Shown here: positions 13,501-24,651 of the stretch, in pieces
Numbering within the stretch: the stretch's first letter is position 1
How the letters are laid out: each line of letters begins with the position of its first letter
DNA from: Plasmopara viticola
Taxonomy: Eukaryota > Oomycota > Peronosporomycetes > Peronosporales > Peronosporaceae
DNA: 64,000 bases
Direction of reading: 5' to 3'
Assembly: GCA_001695595.3 (NCBI GenBank)
Contig: MBPM02000179.1
Coordinates: 1-64,000, forward strand
Made by a program: the position numbers and the translations under genes
The notes under the pieces: model-generated
Database searches by the model: none
What the model was told of the DNA's origin: nothing
The model's input: the letters and a program-made list of their open reading frames with translations, nothing else

Positions 13501-16500
13501 ATCCCATCTCACAGCATTTTTTGAACGAGCGTCTACTAAAATTCTTTGTGCTATGCTGGACATAATCACAGCGGATCATCAGCAGACCGAAGCTCAAACA
13601 GAGCGAGCAAATTTCGGCGTAAATGACTTTCTACCCAGTGTGTGCGCGTGGATGTGCCAGAAGCTGAAGCAGAATGCTGTATTTTGTGGAGGTTGCATTA
13701 AACAACGTAGCCCGTGCCTCAGCAACCACTCGCAATTTACGCGAATGGATAACATAACCCTTGCGTTTGTTGGTGCAACCACAATGTGCCTATGAGGTCG
13801 ATGAAGGACGTTCACTCCACAATGCGTAAGCGAATTCAATATTTGTGCTGACCAGAATACGTGTCCTGAGACGCAGGTTTAAATTCAAGGCGAGGTCGAA
13901 CACAAACACTAAAGAACGACTCTTTGTTTTGATGCAATAAAGTAATGAATTGCGCATTTTAAAATGTAGCTTTAAGATCACTAAGTGCTTAAAAATCGCC
14001 TACACATGCGGTTACTGCTGTTTCAAAATCAAACTACATAGCCCAAAGTGGCCTGCTGGTAAATCCAAAAAATGATAACATACCGAGTGTCTGTGTACAT
14101 CGGAATCTTGTCTATTTCTCTAGACGGTCACGAATTTATTGAGCTCTGACATATCAAGATAGGTCTCCATTGGAGTGCAGAGACATCGTAGGGCGACCGA
14201 TCCGTCTCGTCTATCATTTTCGACGTACACGAACTCTTTATAGCTTTAACATTACGAGAAATGTAATTTTTGAAGTGTAAACTCATTCCAAAAAGAACCT
14301 GACACGGCAGTGTCCTTTACAAAAAACGTTGCTCTTATTGACGCGTTCTTTCGTACAACGCACGATGTAGAAATTTAAAAAAACCTTTCGAGTTCGCATA
14401 AAACATTGCTGCTCATGCCTCACACCGACTAAACAACACATTTCTATATAAATGTATTTGGCAGACACTTACGTTCTGCTGGCGCTATTACATCCTAACT
14501 CTAGTCTTGATGGAGTAAGCGTTACGACTGAATCTAGGACATCTAAAAGAAATTACGATCAAAACGAAGGAAATTATTTGTTGAGTTGTGAAATGTTGAT
14601 GGACACCATTGAACGATATAAATTTACTTGAGTTTGCATCTACTAAACTGCACCTGCGCTTCACTGAAGTTTTCGTACAGTCATAGCTAAATGAGTTGAG
14701 CGTTTACGTTCGACATTTTCATTGAATGCGTACGAATTCAGTATCTCACTTTAGCCACATTATGACCCGGACTAGTTGAAAGCGGAAATGTTAGCACTGG
14801 ATTATGCACGAGAGAGACCAAACTTCCACTCCATGCCCAAGCCTGATCTGGGGCATGGAGTCCACGCACTCTGTTTCGAAGACGCAAGTCGAACGACAAG
14901 CTCATGGGGCGACGCAACTACGCGATTGGGGCTCAAGATCGCGGTCCGACGTTTCGCGAAAATAAAAAATGCTGCACCCAGAGCATGTTTTGACGAAGAC
15001 AGTCAAACTTTGTGGCGTGAGAATATACCCACCAGCTCGCGAGCTGCGTTTGCCATCAGGGGTCGCAAGTAATATCGAGCGAAGAGTTCGCCGTGCACCG
15101 TATGATGCTGCGATTTCTGTTCCGAAAAAGCGCGTGCATCAATGTCAATGAGGAAGCATTTCGTGCAACAATGTAGCCATAGTAAAAACTATAAGGTTGT
15201 GAGGTGGAAAGAATTTCTCCATACTTGAACATTTACAACCTTACCGCAAAAAATTGCTCTGACGTTCTAGACGCTTTTGATTCTGGTGGTCAGCGCCCTT
15301 GGCAAGACTCCTCATTTGATTTTAGGTTAAGTTTAATAAAGTGGTTCTTGAAGACCACTGCGGAACCGCAGCTCACAAAAGTACGTTCTCGTGGACTATT
15401 GAACACCCCGCTAGCAATTGATCGATTTATTTAGAGTCAAAATGCAAACAAGTTTTGCGGCTTTTTTGTGTATTGTGTAGCGAGACAAATCAAAACGGTG
15501 ATGTTTGATAGACCGAACAACCCACAAAAAAAGTGATGCGCAAGGACGCAAGGAGTCCAAAATCTGAATAAAAGAGTGTGTAATGGGTTCTAAGAATCTA
15601 ATGCGTGCCACACTACTTAATGATCTTCCACATCATGGAACGCAAGTCAAGTGATGTTTCGAACAGCCGTGAGAAGGCAGTGCTTCCTACTGCGAAGCAT
15701 ATGGAATGGAACTACTTGATTGAATGACTACAGCATAATGCATATTAGTAGATTTGATAATCACTGCAGAATTCTCCGAAGGTTTGAATCTAAATGAAAG
15801 CAAATTTGCACCCCGAGCCCGAGATAAAGCAAAGGCCAGGGACCCGAACTTACGCTTCTTCTTAGCAAGTAGCTATAGCAGTCACTTTGACATTAGCTCC
15901 TGCTCGCACACTATCGCTATGGGAAGTAGGTCGACATTTTATTGTACGCGAACTAAAGAGTGATATCCACATTTGCTGTAAAAGACAGTGTCAGAGTCGG
16001 TTCGCAAAAGCTGCGACAACCGCATGAAAAGCTTAAGTCTTTTTCACCCCTTCAAAGAGATTAGATGAAAAGAATCATTTAACTCTTCATATGCTTGGTT
16101 TCTAACTCAGCAGTAAGGGAGAATGAACCCATCGTTTTAGCGCTCAACTTGTGAATCGACTTTAGCATGACACATGGACTCTACCGATACACCTGTCCTA
16201 AAAAAGGCAGCTATCACTGTCTCGCAACAACACGGCGACGAATGGCGTAAGAATTCCTGTGCTTGTGATCCTCAACAAACACCATGCAGTGAGTCTTTCC
16301 ACTTCCAAGGAAACCATCCAGACGGACGCGTATTGAGCCCCTCCCTTTGCTATTATTTAATCCTAGCTGACGTAGCTCTAAACCTGGTCCCTTTCACTCG
16401 TGGCCCCACAATGTTTCCTGAGGATACTGTACCGTTTTTCGTCACCGAGGATTGACACCCAAACAGAGACAGCCTCACTCAGAGCTGAATTCGCTTCCTT

Positions 16501-16555
16501 GTTGATCCCGGTCCATCGCTTCGACAATATTATTGTCCAGTCGCTCTTCTAGATC
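10559..16555. other. Decayed AT-rich DNA upstream of the transporter gene
   Basis: About 6 kb with no supportable gene. Short open stretches such as 14776-15072 (plus, non-ATG start) and 13553-13795 are isolated and unrecognised. The last 100 bp or so must hold the promoter and leader of the transporter gene at 16556. Confidence 0.55.
14828..14861. repeat. Perfect 11-bp inverted repeat (hairpin)
   Basis: ACTCCATGCCC at 14828-14838 is the reverse complement of 14851-14861, with a 12-base loop. It sits in a locally GC-richer stretch of otherwise decayed DNA. The function is unknown and it may be chance. Confidence 0.45.
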
Positions 16556-18214
16556 ATGAATGGCATCTCCAAGATGGTCAGCGATATGATCCCATACCCC
16601 CCTCTATCCCGCTCGGACGTTTCCGCGTTCGGCTCTCCGTTTGACTTTACCATGAGCGGCGAGTCGTTTGACAGCCAAGATGGACGCTACATAGCGGGGG
16701 AGCAGTTTTACAATCACGAAATGTACGGTAGTCTGCGCGAAGGCGGCGCGGTGGACTTTTTGTCCATCGAATGCCTCGGTCTCGTCGCGGCGACCTTTAC
16801 GTCCATGATGTCGTACCAGGCGCTGCTCGTATTGGTGCAACCTATGTTCACCACTCAATTGGGGCTCTCTGCCGCAAAAATTATTGCAGTCGAGCGCTTG
16901 ATTCAAATGCCAATGGCGTTAAGTTTTGTCGTCGGTCTGTTGTCCGATTGTTACCCAATCATGGGGGTACGCCGAAAAGGTTACATGATTCTCGGCTGCA
17001 TTGTTTATGCTGTCGCAGTCTTTGCCATTGCCGGTGTCAGTGCCTCTCTCAGTGATGCCTCGACAGCTAGCAATGCAGTCACCGTGCTGGCCTTGGTGCT
17101 TGTCGCCATGGCCAGTATTGGCTGCATCATCACGTACGTCTGCGTCCACACACGAGTGATTGAGTATTCCCAGCGCGAGTCTCTGCGTGATCGGGGCGCG
17201 ATTCAGGTATCGTACCTTATTTTTCGTCGGTTTGTGTCAATCTTTACGTCCGGGCTATCGTATTTGGCTCTGGGCACTGGACCCGACCCCAACCTCTCCG
17301 TCTCCACGGCCATGGGACTCTTAGGTGCAATCTCGATCCTCCCGCTGCCACTGATTTTTCGATACTGGAACGAAGAAGCGTACACGCTCAGCACATTAGT
17401 GAAAAGTCGCAGTCACCATTTGTGGAAAACGATCCAGCAAAAGGCCGTGTGGCGCATTCTTGCGTTTATTTGCATTTTTACGCTCTTTTTAGGGATTGAG
17501 TTTAAAGATTCGCTTGATGTCATTACCAAGTGGGCTGAGGCGGATGGGGACAATGGACTGCTAGTTAAGACCATGCGAGACTTGGTCATGATTGGAGTCT
17601 TGCTCGTGTGGCGCTACGTGTTTCTCAATCGACTGTGGCCAATTTTCTTTGCGTTGGCACCGGCATTTCTCATCGTGCCAAACCTTTTCGTGTCCATTAT
17701 GGTGGCGTTCGACGTGGCCCGCAACCGCTACTTTTACCGTGTCTTTGAATCGGTCACTTATGTGGCCGACGGCATTATACTCTTGACAACGATCGTCCCC
17801 GTCACGGAAATTGCGCACGAAGGATCGGAAGGTGCTCTTGTGGGCCTTACCTTTTCGCTACAGCGGTGCGTCGACATCTTTGTGGACGCAAACACTGGTG
17901 GCGTTTTTTACGGATTGAACTTTTTCAACGCGAGTGACGTGGCTGCAGATACATTCGGTGCACGGTGGGACGTAATATTGTCCTTGTCTCTCAACTTTGC
18001 ACTGAACGCTTTGGCTTATCTTGGACTCTTCTTTTTACCTTCGCAAAAGCTCGATGCACAACAGCTGCGCATGTATGGAGGATTCACGAAGACTGCCAGT
18101 GGCGCCCTTCTCGCTGGTTGTCTCGCGCTCTTCGTCTACTCGCTCGTGATCACAGTGATATCACTTATCCCGTCCACATCATGTTTGAGACTCGTCGGTG
18201 GCCCTGGTTGCTAG
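16556..18214 (+). CDS. Folate-biopterin transporter family (BT1/MFS) membrane protein
   Basis: A 552-aa polytopic membrane protein of the BT1 (folate-biopterin transporter) branch of the major facilitator superfamily, a family strongly expanded in oomycetes. It is probably a plasma-membrane or organellar carrier for pterin-like or related solutes. The ATG at 16556 is followed by a hydrophilic, acidic cytosolic N-terminus (about 65 residues), then about 12 hydrophobic segments. The loop after the second segment carries the MFS-type signature LLSDCYPIMGVRRKGYM (about residues 123-140). A second conserved region, GVFYGLNFFNASDV, precedes the last helices. The single open frame has no breaks and its GC is higher than the flanks. 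The substrate cannot be told from sequence; the family call is good. Confidence 0.85.
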   Translation: MNGISKMVSDMIPYPPLSRSDVSAFGSPFDFTMSGESFDSQDGRYIAGEQFYNHEMYGSLREGGAVDFLSIECLGLVAATFTSMMSYQALLVLVQPMFTTQLGLSAAKIIAVERLIQMPMALSFVVGLLSDCYPIMGVRRKGYMILGCIVYAVAVFAIAGVSASLSDASTASNAVTVLALVLVAMASIGCIITYVCVHTRVIEYSQRESLRDRGAIQVSYLIFRRFVSIFTSGLSYLALGTGPDPNLSVSTAMGLLGAISILPLPLIFRYWNEEAYTLSTLVKSRSHHLWKTIQQKAVWRILAFICIFTLFLGIEFKDSLDVITKWAEADGDNGLLVKTMRDLVMIGVLLVWRYVFLNRLWPIFFALAPAFLIVPNLFVSIMVAFDVARNRYFYRVFESVTYVADGIILLTTIVPVTEIAHEGSEGALVGLTFSLQRCVDIFVDANTGGVFYGLNFFNASDVAADTFGARWDVILSLSLNFALNALAYLGLFFLPSQKLDAQQLRMYGGFTKTASGALLAGCLALFVYSLVITVISLIPSTSCLRLVGGPGC

Positions 18215-19033
18215 TATTTATCAAGTCGGCGTACGAAAATTGTGAAGGGCTAGCTCTCTCATTTTATAAATACGAATAGAATTTGTATCTTGAATAAAAT
18301 TGTAAACTTTGTAAGATATTAGAAAAATGGTAGAATACCATGCGCTACAGCGCTTGTATCTCACGCATGGACAAAGGTGCTTTTCATAAATTCTAACACA
18401 TGATGTTGAGCATGTAATATTTGCAATTTTATAGTCCACAATGATAGTCTTGAGCGTGAAGTTACCCGAGATATTGTCATGTAAAACCAGCTATCCATGC
18501 TGTCAAAATGAAGTGCCTAGATAAGCAAGCACTTGTCTCTACACCTAATTAATCATTATGCGTCAATGACGTCACTCAATCCGCCGTGTCACGCAAGATT
18601 CGGCTTCTGGGGTCAAGTCCATTTTTTTTATTAGTAGGGTCTCGTGAGTGTAATCTCTACCAAAAGGATGATTCTGATTTGATAAAACTAGAAGAACCGA
18701 AGCTCGGCTGGTGATCAAGCTCTCACGGGCTTGTCCACATAAAGATTACGAGCTTGTGGCCGCTAAACTCGTCTACTTGCTCACATTCAAAGTGCACATC
18801 TAGCTAGGAAGGCATGAGTCACGTAGTCACCAGACGCTAAAAAAGTATCACAAATGATATTCATTCCGCTTCGAATCCTCATACGCCGAATTGCCCGGAT
18901 GTATATTTTTACTCTTCACACCCGTTCGCATCTTAGTCGAAGATGAACAACCAAAGATTCGTCCTCTAGAAGCTGCTACGCAATGGTCACCTACGACTCG
19001 CGGCGGCAGTTGCGCGGATAGAAGTATTTGCAT
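18215..19033. other. Intergenic DNA after the transporter, no gene seen
   Basis: AT-rich with stops in every frame. It holds the 3' flank of the transporter gene and ends at the target-site duplication of the next element. Confidence 0.55.
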
Positions 19034-19388
19034 TCAATCATGCATGTAATGTAATGTAATGAAATCCGTTATCGCGTTGCCAAGTAATGCACGTGCTAGG
19101 CCCAGTCTGGCTAGTCCACGGCATAGAGAGGTGTCCGCATACGTCGGGTCTCGTTCGGCGGGCAGTGCACCCAGCCTCGAGGTCGCGAGGGTCTTCCATT
19201 TTTTTTTTTTAGCTCTGACTTGGTAAGAGCCCAGGTGGCCTGGTGCTGGAGACCGTCGCGTCGAGGGTGAGACTCGTTAGAGACGTGCAGATGCCCGAGA
19301 GCACCTGCCCGAAGCGCGCGAGCATTTAGCCCCCGCGCTTAGAAGGAGGGCGTCACCCCATTCTTTTACGAGAGTCAATCATGCATGT
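19034..19388 (-). mobile_element. Short LINE-derived non-autonomous element, copy 1
   Basis: It is bracketed by a perfect 14-bp target-site duplication, TCAATCATGCATGT, at 19034-19047 and 19375-19388. Read on the minus strand it starts with the GTGACGCCCTCCTTC leader and ends with an ATTAC-type tandem tail, matching the two ends of the longer LINE copy at 41116-42293 but lacking most of its interior. A poly-T run at 19200-19212 marks one internal junction. It retains about 25 bp of the reverse-transcriptase C-terminal region (AGCTCTGACTTGGTAAGAGC). No coding capacity remains. Confidence 0.85.
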
Positions 19389-19535
19389 TTTCTGATTTAA
19401 ATAGTAATGGAAACCCAATAGTACTTGACAGCCGTCACTTTCGAGATTATGGTTTTGCCAGCCAATGTACTGCTTTAAGAAATTTCTCCTCAGATCTCTG
19501 AGAATGACGCAGTGCTAGCTAGCATTTCGACCTCA

Positions 19536-20471
19536 TTTGAGGTTATTTTGATCGTCATTCTCGAAGCGAGGGCGCGGAAATGGTTCCAGCTCGTGGGCAA
19601 AGATGGGAAAGCTCTGACGTCGGCTGGTGCTGTTGTCGCGGATATTGAAGATGTTGCTGCGTTCCGAGATGCAGTATTTGCAAATTGTCCCTGCGACTTT
19701 GATCGCGGCCGACCTCACAGTGTTCGACGCGAACGGTGTGGCGTTGGAGGAAGATTCACCAATTGGGTCGTTTGGTGGTTCAAGAAGGATGCGCTCATCG
19801 TGCAAGTGCCTCAGCGCGCTGATATCGCGCCAAATTATTTCATCCTTCCTGAACTCGCGAAAAAGTGGCAAAAGCAGTATTTGTGATCGTGGAATGATGA
19901 CAATGATGACAACGGCGTTGGAATGGGTGTGTTTTTCGGCGCGGCTCTTGCGGTGACGTGTGACCACAACTTCACGGAACAAGACACTGTGGGGAGCTCG
20001 GTATCTTTGGCGTTAAAGGACGAGATGGCCGATGTTGTAGTCGTCGCTCGAAATGCTGAGCTGGACTTCGCGATTCTGAAGTCTTCGAACCCTAGATCAT
20101 TCATTGCCCCATGGAACGGAAGCGCAGATGATCTGGAATCACGTTGCGATCTTGTGTTGGCATCTTTTCGACTTGGAATCGACGAATACCAAGAATCGTA
20201 CAAGGTCAAAGTGGGATTCGCACCGGCAGCGTGCATTGCCATCAGTTTGCACAGAAGGCACATCATGTTTTCGTGTCCAATTTACGCTGGAGATTCTGGC
20301 GCCGCGCTTACTGTGAAAGATGGATGCCTTGTTGGTATCCACTAGAAAACAATCAATGCACTCCGTGAAGAGATCGACCGCAAGAAAGTCATTAAGGATC
20401 GCTTGAACGACGCGATCTCACAATCATCGATCACGGACCATGGCGTGAGATACCATAAATTCACGATCTGA
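19536..20471 (+). pseudogene. Crinkler-type effector header fused to trypsin-like serine protease, broken
   Basis: The N-terminal part resembles the ubiquitin-like header of oomycete Crinkler-class effectors: KWFQLVGKDGKAL near 19575, EEDSPIGSFGG near 19755, then KKDALIVQVPQR. The middle of the header lies in another frame, so two compensating frameshifts (about 19672 and 19785) are present. A TGA at 19884-19886 interrupts the linker. The C-terminal part looks like a chymotrypsin-fold serine protease: His in CDHN (codon 19965), Asp in LDFAIL (20064) and Ser in GDSGAA (20295). A TAG at 20343-20345 precedes the last 41 codons. No ATG or signal peptide precedes the header, so the 5' end is also lost. 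If once active it would have been a host-directed or self-processing effector; this is inference. It lies between a LINE-derived insert and the virus-like element. Confidence 0.7.
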
Positions 20472-20945
20472 TTGGATTAAAAGATCGTGATTTCATGAAC
20501 GAAAAACACCTATAACCGGTATTGTACCAACAAATAAAGAGGACCACCTTTATCAGAAGCAACGATATCGTTTGTATAACACTTTAAATGTTATGATTTC
20601 AGATAAATGCGCCCCTGCTCAACTTTGATCACTTTATTTCCCTCCTTACCTATTATAATATTCTTTATAAATTAAGAAAAGATAGACACCTGGATATAGA
20701 TTGATCTGTAGTTGCTTTCGCTGCTTTCAATGAAAAGAAAGATGAACATAACAATTTAACGCAAGACGAACACAATGTTGCTCACAATAATGAGCTTGGC
20801 ACCTAAGTGTATCAAAAGAATGCAACATCCCCCAGTTTCGATAAAGAATACAAAATAATTCACGCATGAATACTTCGGTAGGTTTGTAGTATTCAGATAT
20901 GATAAAAAAACCATGAACCTCACTGATACTTAGCGCGCAACTGCT

Positions 20946-21122
20946 CTAGACTTGGTATTTCCACCATATTAAAGTATTCTTAGTGATGCAATCCAAGTCA
21001 TCCAGAGAAACTTTTGATTCGAGTATGGCTTCTGGTTTTGATTTAGAAGTTGACCATGCGTAAAATTTCTCATCAATGCTACTTGCCTCTGGCTCGTGCG
21101 TTCCAATATATTTAACATTTAT
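20946..21122 (-). pseudogene. Virus-element ORF fragment, unassigned
   Basis: A minus-strand open stretch of about 58 codons ending in TAG at 20948-20946, hydrophilic (SSIDEKFYAWSTSKSKPE), with no recognised domain. It lies downstream of the protease on the same strand and may be the end of a small virus gene. Confidence 0.35.
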
Positions 21123-21246
21123 TGCTTATGTATATTAGAACAAAGTAAGTTTATAAAACATCTCGAGCTCGCAACAGTCGACACTTATCATAATGCGCTC
21201 TCCATATGTGAATGGATATCGATCTGCAAAACAAACGCATCCTCGT

Positions 21247-21608
21247 CTAAGTCATAGCAAATGAAATGACACCAGAAAGCTTCTCGACAAAACGACTTTC
21301 GTATTCGTCGATGATCTCATAATCCAAGTTTGTGAGATATAACTTCAGCAAAAAACATAATTGACCTTTAAGATTGTATAGAATCCATGCATTTGATTAT
21401 GTTCTAGATAGTAAAGCCACAGGACGCAATACTGCTCACAGTGTCCAGTTCGAAGGTCCAAAATAACAACTTCACGATAAAAATAATCCTTTGGAATGAC
21501 ATGTGGTCTTGACAAGCCGAGGGGGTCAATGTAAGTCCTATGTTTGTTTGAGATTGCAAACAAATGTGTCCCACCGATCGGAGCGTTCTCTTGTTTAAGA
21601 AACAGTAG
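21247..21608 (-). pseudogene. Adenain-like cysteine protease of the virus element
   Basis: A capsid-maturation cysteine protease of the adenain/Ulp1-like fold, standard in Polinton-like viruses, virophages and adenoviruses. Visible signatures in order: GGTH (catalytic His codon 21566-21564), YIDPLGLSRP (the strand preceding the conserved Asp/Pro region) and GHCEQYCVLWLYYL (catalytic Cys region). Two family-conserved positions look altered: the residue after the active-site His is Leu where Trp is usual, and the Gly after the Cys is Glu. The frame runs to a TAG at 21249-21247. Upstream coding (21610-21790) is frame-shifted and the true start is unclear. It is transcribed away from the capsid gene. 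Confidence 0.7.
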
Positions 21609-21789
21609 TCCTTGTGCTACTTATATGCTGTTTGGATATACTTTGATCGACTTTGACATCAAGAGAACTGGCAAGATTCGTGAGTTGATCATCTGTCGTT
21701 CTAAATAATTAAATAATTCTTTTTTCGCTCATGGTTTTTATTTTCTCGGCAAGTATAATGTAATCGTCATCAATATGATTGCGTAAACT

Positions 21790-23460
21790 ATGTCTTCTGC
21801 CTCTGGTATTTCTGCTTTTAAGCATTCCGTCCAACCAGTCGCTCTTTAGTGATAAGAAATAGACGTATATTCAAGACTCAACGTCTAACCCCGGTCAATA
21901 TATTGGTCAAATTCAATTTAAGCTTTCGACCATCTCTTCGCAAACCGTTTTAGTAAATTGGGAAAAAGCCATCATCGAGCTTTCGGTGAAGCCTCAACTT
22001 TCTAGCGGTGGTGCCGGTTTGATCACTTCGACTACTGCCTGTAGTGTGGATCAATTGGTATTTAAGTTCAATGATAGTGTTTAAGCTGTTATTGATGGAT
22101 TCACTGTTCAAACAAATCAAGTTCATGAGAATGTGAACACAACATCCAAGGCTATCACTGAAATGAATTATATTACTTATGTCAAACACGGTCCAACAAG
22201 CACTTTGTATTAGATAAATATTCCGATCCAACGATCCAAGGATCAAGTGGAGTGGTACAATCCCTCGATAACTTGGCTACTTCGTCCCTTATGCCAGTTA
22301 CTAATAGCATTGGTGAGTTTGGCTTAGCAAGTACCTACTCGAATCGCGGAGCCGTCAGACAATCGCTTTTTACCACTCTTGTTCAACAAAGCACGAAGCT
22401 TGCATTTGATGTGATGGGAGGCTGGGCGAATCTTCACACCGTATCGAAAACCCAAGTGTATGTGGATTGTACCGGTGCCGCTGCAGCTGGTTCGCCATTT
22501 TACGTGGCGCATTGCGAGATGTTTTTTTAACTATTACAAGATATGCCAAATGCAGGAGAATACGGGAGGTTTCATTAGCCTCAATTACAATAATTCATTT
22601 GATACTTTGATTACGACTGGTACTGCCGGCGTTGTCGCACCTGCTATGACCACTTCTTTGAGCAATAATGTGAATTTCGGAAACAATTGTCCAGTGCTTT
22701 GTAGTTTAAGTAGTGGTGCAACAACAACTGCTTTAGACGGTGGCCTTGCGTGCCCAGCATCTGCGACCACGCTTACTATTACTGCCGATGTTTATGGTAC
22801 TTTCACTGCTGAAACTGGTACCACTCCATTGCAATCGTTTTCTCGTCTTCTAGTTATAACCTACTCACCTAATTTCAGCGTCAATCATGCATTGACTAAG
22901 TAGAAACCATCCGTTACTTTGAACGAAGCACAAATAAATTTACTATTGCTCCAGGCAATCTCTTCACTTGGAGTGTCAGTAATGGTAACGATAACCCAAA
23001 GCGTTTGACTATGCAACCGACTATTACCAATCCAACCGCAGGTGCGAATGGTCGGATACAATAATTCCGTTTCATAGCCCATTTTCAACAGTTCCAGTCA
23101 CGACCAGTCCATTTTGTGCATTGTAAAAACTCTGGTGCACCATAGGGAACGTCCCTACCTGGAAAAACTCTGTGAGTTTTTGAGATAGTTTGTTCGTGCA
23201 AGAATTGTCAAAGTAGGATGTTGATGGTGGTCTTGAGCCGTGTTGCTATCCCAGCGTCAATGGGAATCATTTTATTGATTTGTTCGGTTGATAGTGGTCG
23301 CCGTCTTCCAAGTGAGGGTAGTGCGAGCAAGAGTGTTATCGTATCTGCTTCTTCCAACTGCAACTACGCTCTCACCATTAATTACCACGTATTGCGCGAA
23401 GTTATTGCAACAGTCGATATGGCTATGGGCACAGTATCCCAAGGACCAGTCCAAGGCTGA
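21790..23460 (+). pseudogene. Probable major capsid protein (double jelly-roll type)
   Basis: About 1.67 kb (equivalent to about 555 codons, the usual size for Polinton-like capsid proteins) of discontinuous but clearly related reading frames. It opens with MSSASGISAFKHSVQPVA at 21790 and is interrupted almost at once by a TAG. Later blocks include GQIQFKLSTISSQTVLVNW, FDVMGGWANLHTVSKTQVYV, FSRLLVITYSPNF and, near the end, YHVLREVIATVDMAMGTVSQGP before the TGA at 23458. The beta-rich, Thr/Ser/Asn-rich composition and the position beside the protease and ATPase support a capsid role. No motif alone is diagnostic, so a structure-based search is needed. At least five frame changes were noted. 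Confidence 0.55.
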
Positions 23461-23542
23461 TCTTGACAACTTCGTAAAGTAATTGTATTTAGCCACATCT
23501 TTTTTAATCATATTCAATATACGCGGCTAACCAATATCGATC

Positions 23543-24183
23543 ATGAGTGACTTTTTCTCCGATATACAGATTAAGCAAAAGGCACATGATCGCCAATACA
23601 ATACCATGGCAGAGAGCGGTTTTATATAAGGCAAAAAGACGAAGGCTCATATTTAAAACGAGTCGTTAGATAATGCAAGTGCTGATTCACTTGCAAATTT
23701 GATTAAGAAAGTGATGGCAAAGAATCGTGATTATGAGTATGATCGAAACACAAAAAACTGCTTAGAGGTCACAAAGGGTCTCCTGAAATTAGAAAAGGTA
23801 AAGCGCATGAAACTCCAAAAGCAAGTAAAAAGAAGCATACGTACGTCCCGCAAACAAATGACGCAGACTTCAATATAGAAGAGCCCATTGCACCTGAAGA
23901 ATCACCCGACGATTTCTACTGCGGCATACATGACGTTGCCCGAAAGGTCATCGACACTAGAGCGTATATTGAGAGAAAAAAGACTTTGATACAGGTGGTG
24001 AATGACCACGTTCAAAATTATCTTAGCAAACGAATCGAGTTTAGACGAGATGATTCAGATCGTCAACGTCAAGAAATGAAAGCGAAGTTTGCCGATGACT
24101 ACTTGAGAGATCCCGAAAAACTTCTGGAGCGAAAACGAATCGCATCTCTTCAAATAAGTCTCCCACGTCCAAACGAGCTATGA
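23543..24183 (+). pseudogene. Lys/Glu-rich virus-element protein, unassigned
   Basis: It starts MSDFFSDIQIKQKAHDRQYN at 23543, 83 bp after the capsid stop and on the same strand. It has two early in-frame stops, then a frame shift into a charged, helical segment (KRIEFRRDDSDRQRQEMKAKF) ending at the TGA at 24181. The position after the capsid gene suggests a minor virion or assembly protein, but no family was recognised. Decayed plus-strand coding may continue to about 24600. Confidence 0.45.
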
Positions 24184-24651
24184 CGAAGGCGCTAAATGAG
24201 CTGAGGATGAACCCTCGATTTCCCGACAACTCTTTCAGAACTCGGATGTTGAAAGCAGTGATGGCGAAGAATTAGAGAAGAGAAGTGATTACGAAATTTG
24301 AATGCTGGAACAGTATATACTGACGATATCAACAACTTCGAGCCTGTGCTACCTTGGCTGCTGTGGCGACACTGTTTAGCACTACATCGCGACCGTTGTG
24401 TGAGCCAGCGGCCTGTACAAATTCGTCTCGCAGTCGCTTGTAAGTCAGTCCAAGCTGCAGACCATTGCAAATAAGTTGAACTAAGTGTCCGACACGCATT
24501 TGGTGAAGCTGTCGAGTAGCGCAAAGGCAAACACTTTTCTGGAGACAATGCTTTTTAACTGCCAAGAAAGCGTTAAATGAAACAAGATGCTATGAATCAG
24601 TACAAAGCTGAAGAGGCTGGCTGGAATCTTTTAATTTAATTGAATGAACTA

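Noticed and set aside
14776..15072. 98-codon plus-strand ORF in a GC-richer patch
   Set aside because: It has no ATG and no domain. The open frame is explained by local composition.
16174..16455. 93-codon ORF just upstream of the transporter gene
   Set aside because: It shows no domain and no codon-level support, and is separated from the transporter by stops. Treated as leader or intergenic sequence.
24329..24565. 78-codon minus-strand ORF
   Set aside because: It overlaps decayed plus-strand sequence that continues from the virus-element gene at 23543. The strand cannot be decided and no motif supports it.
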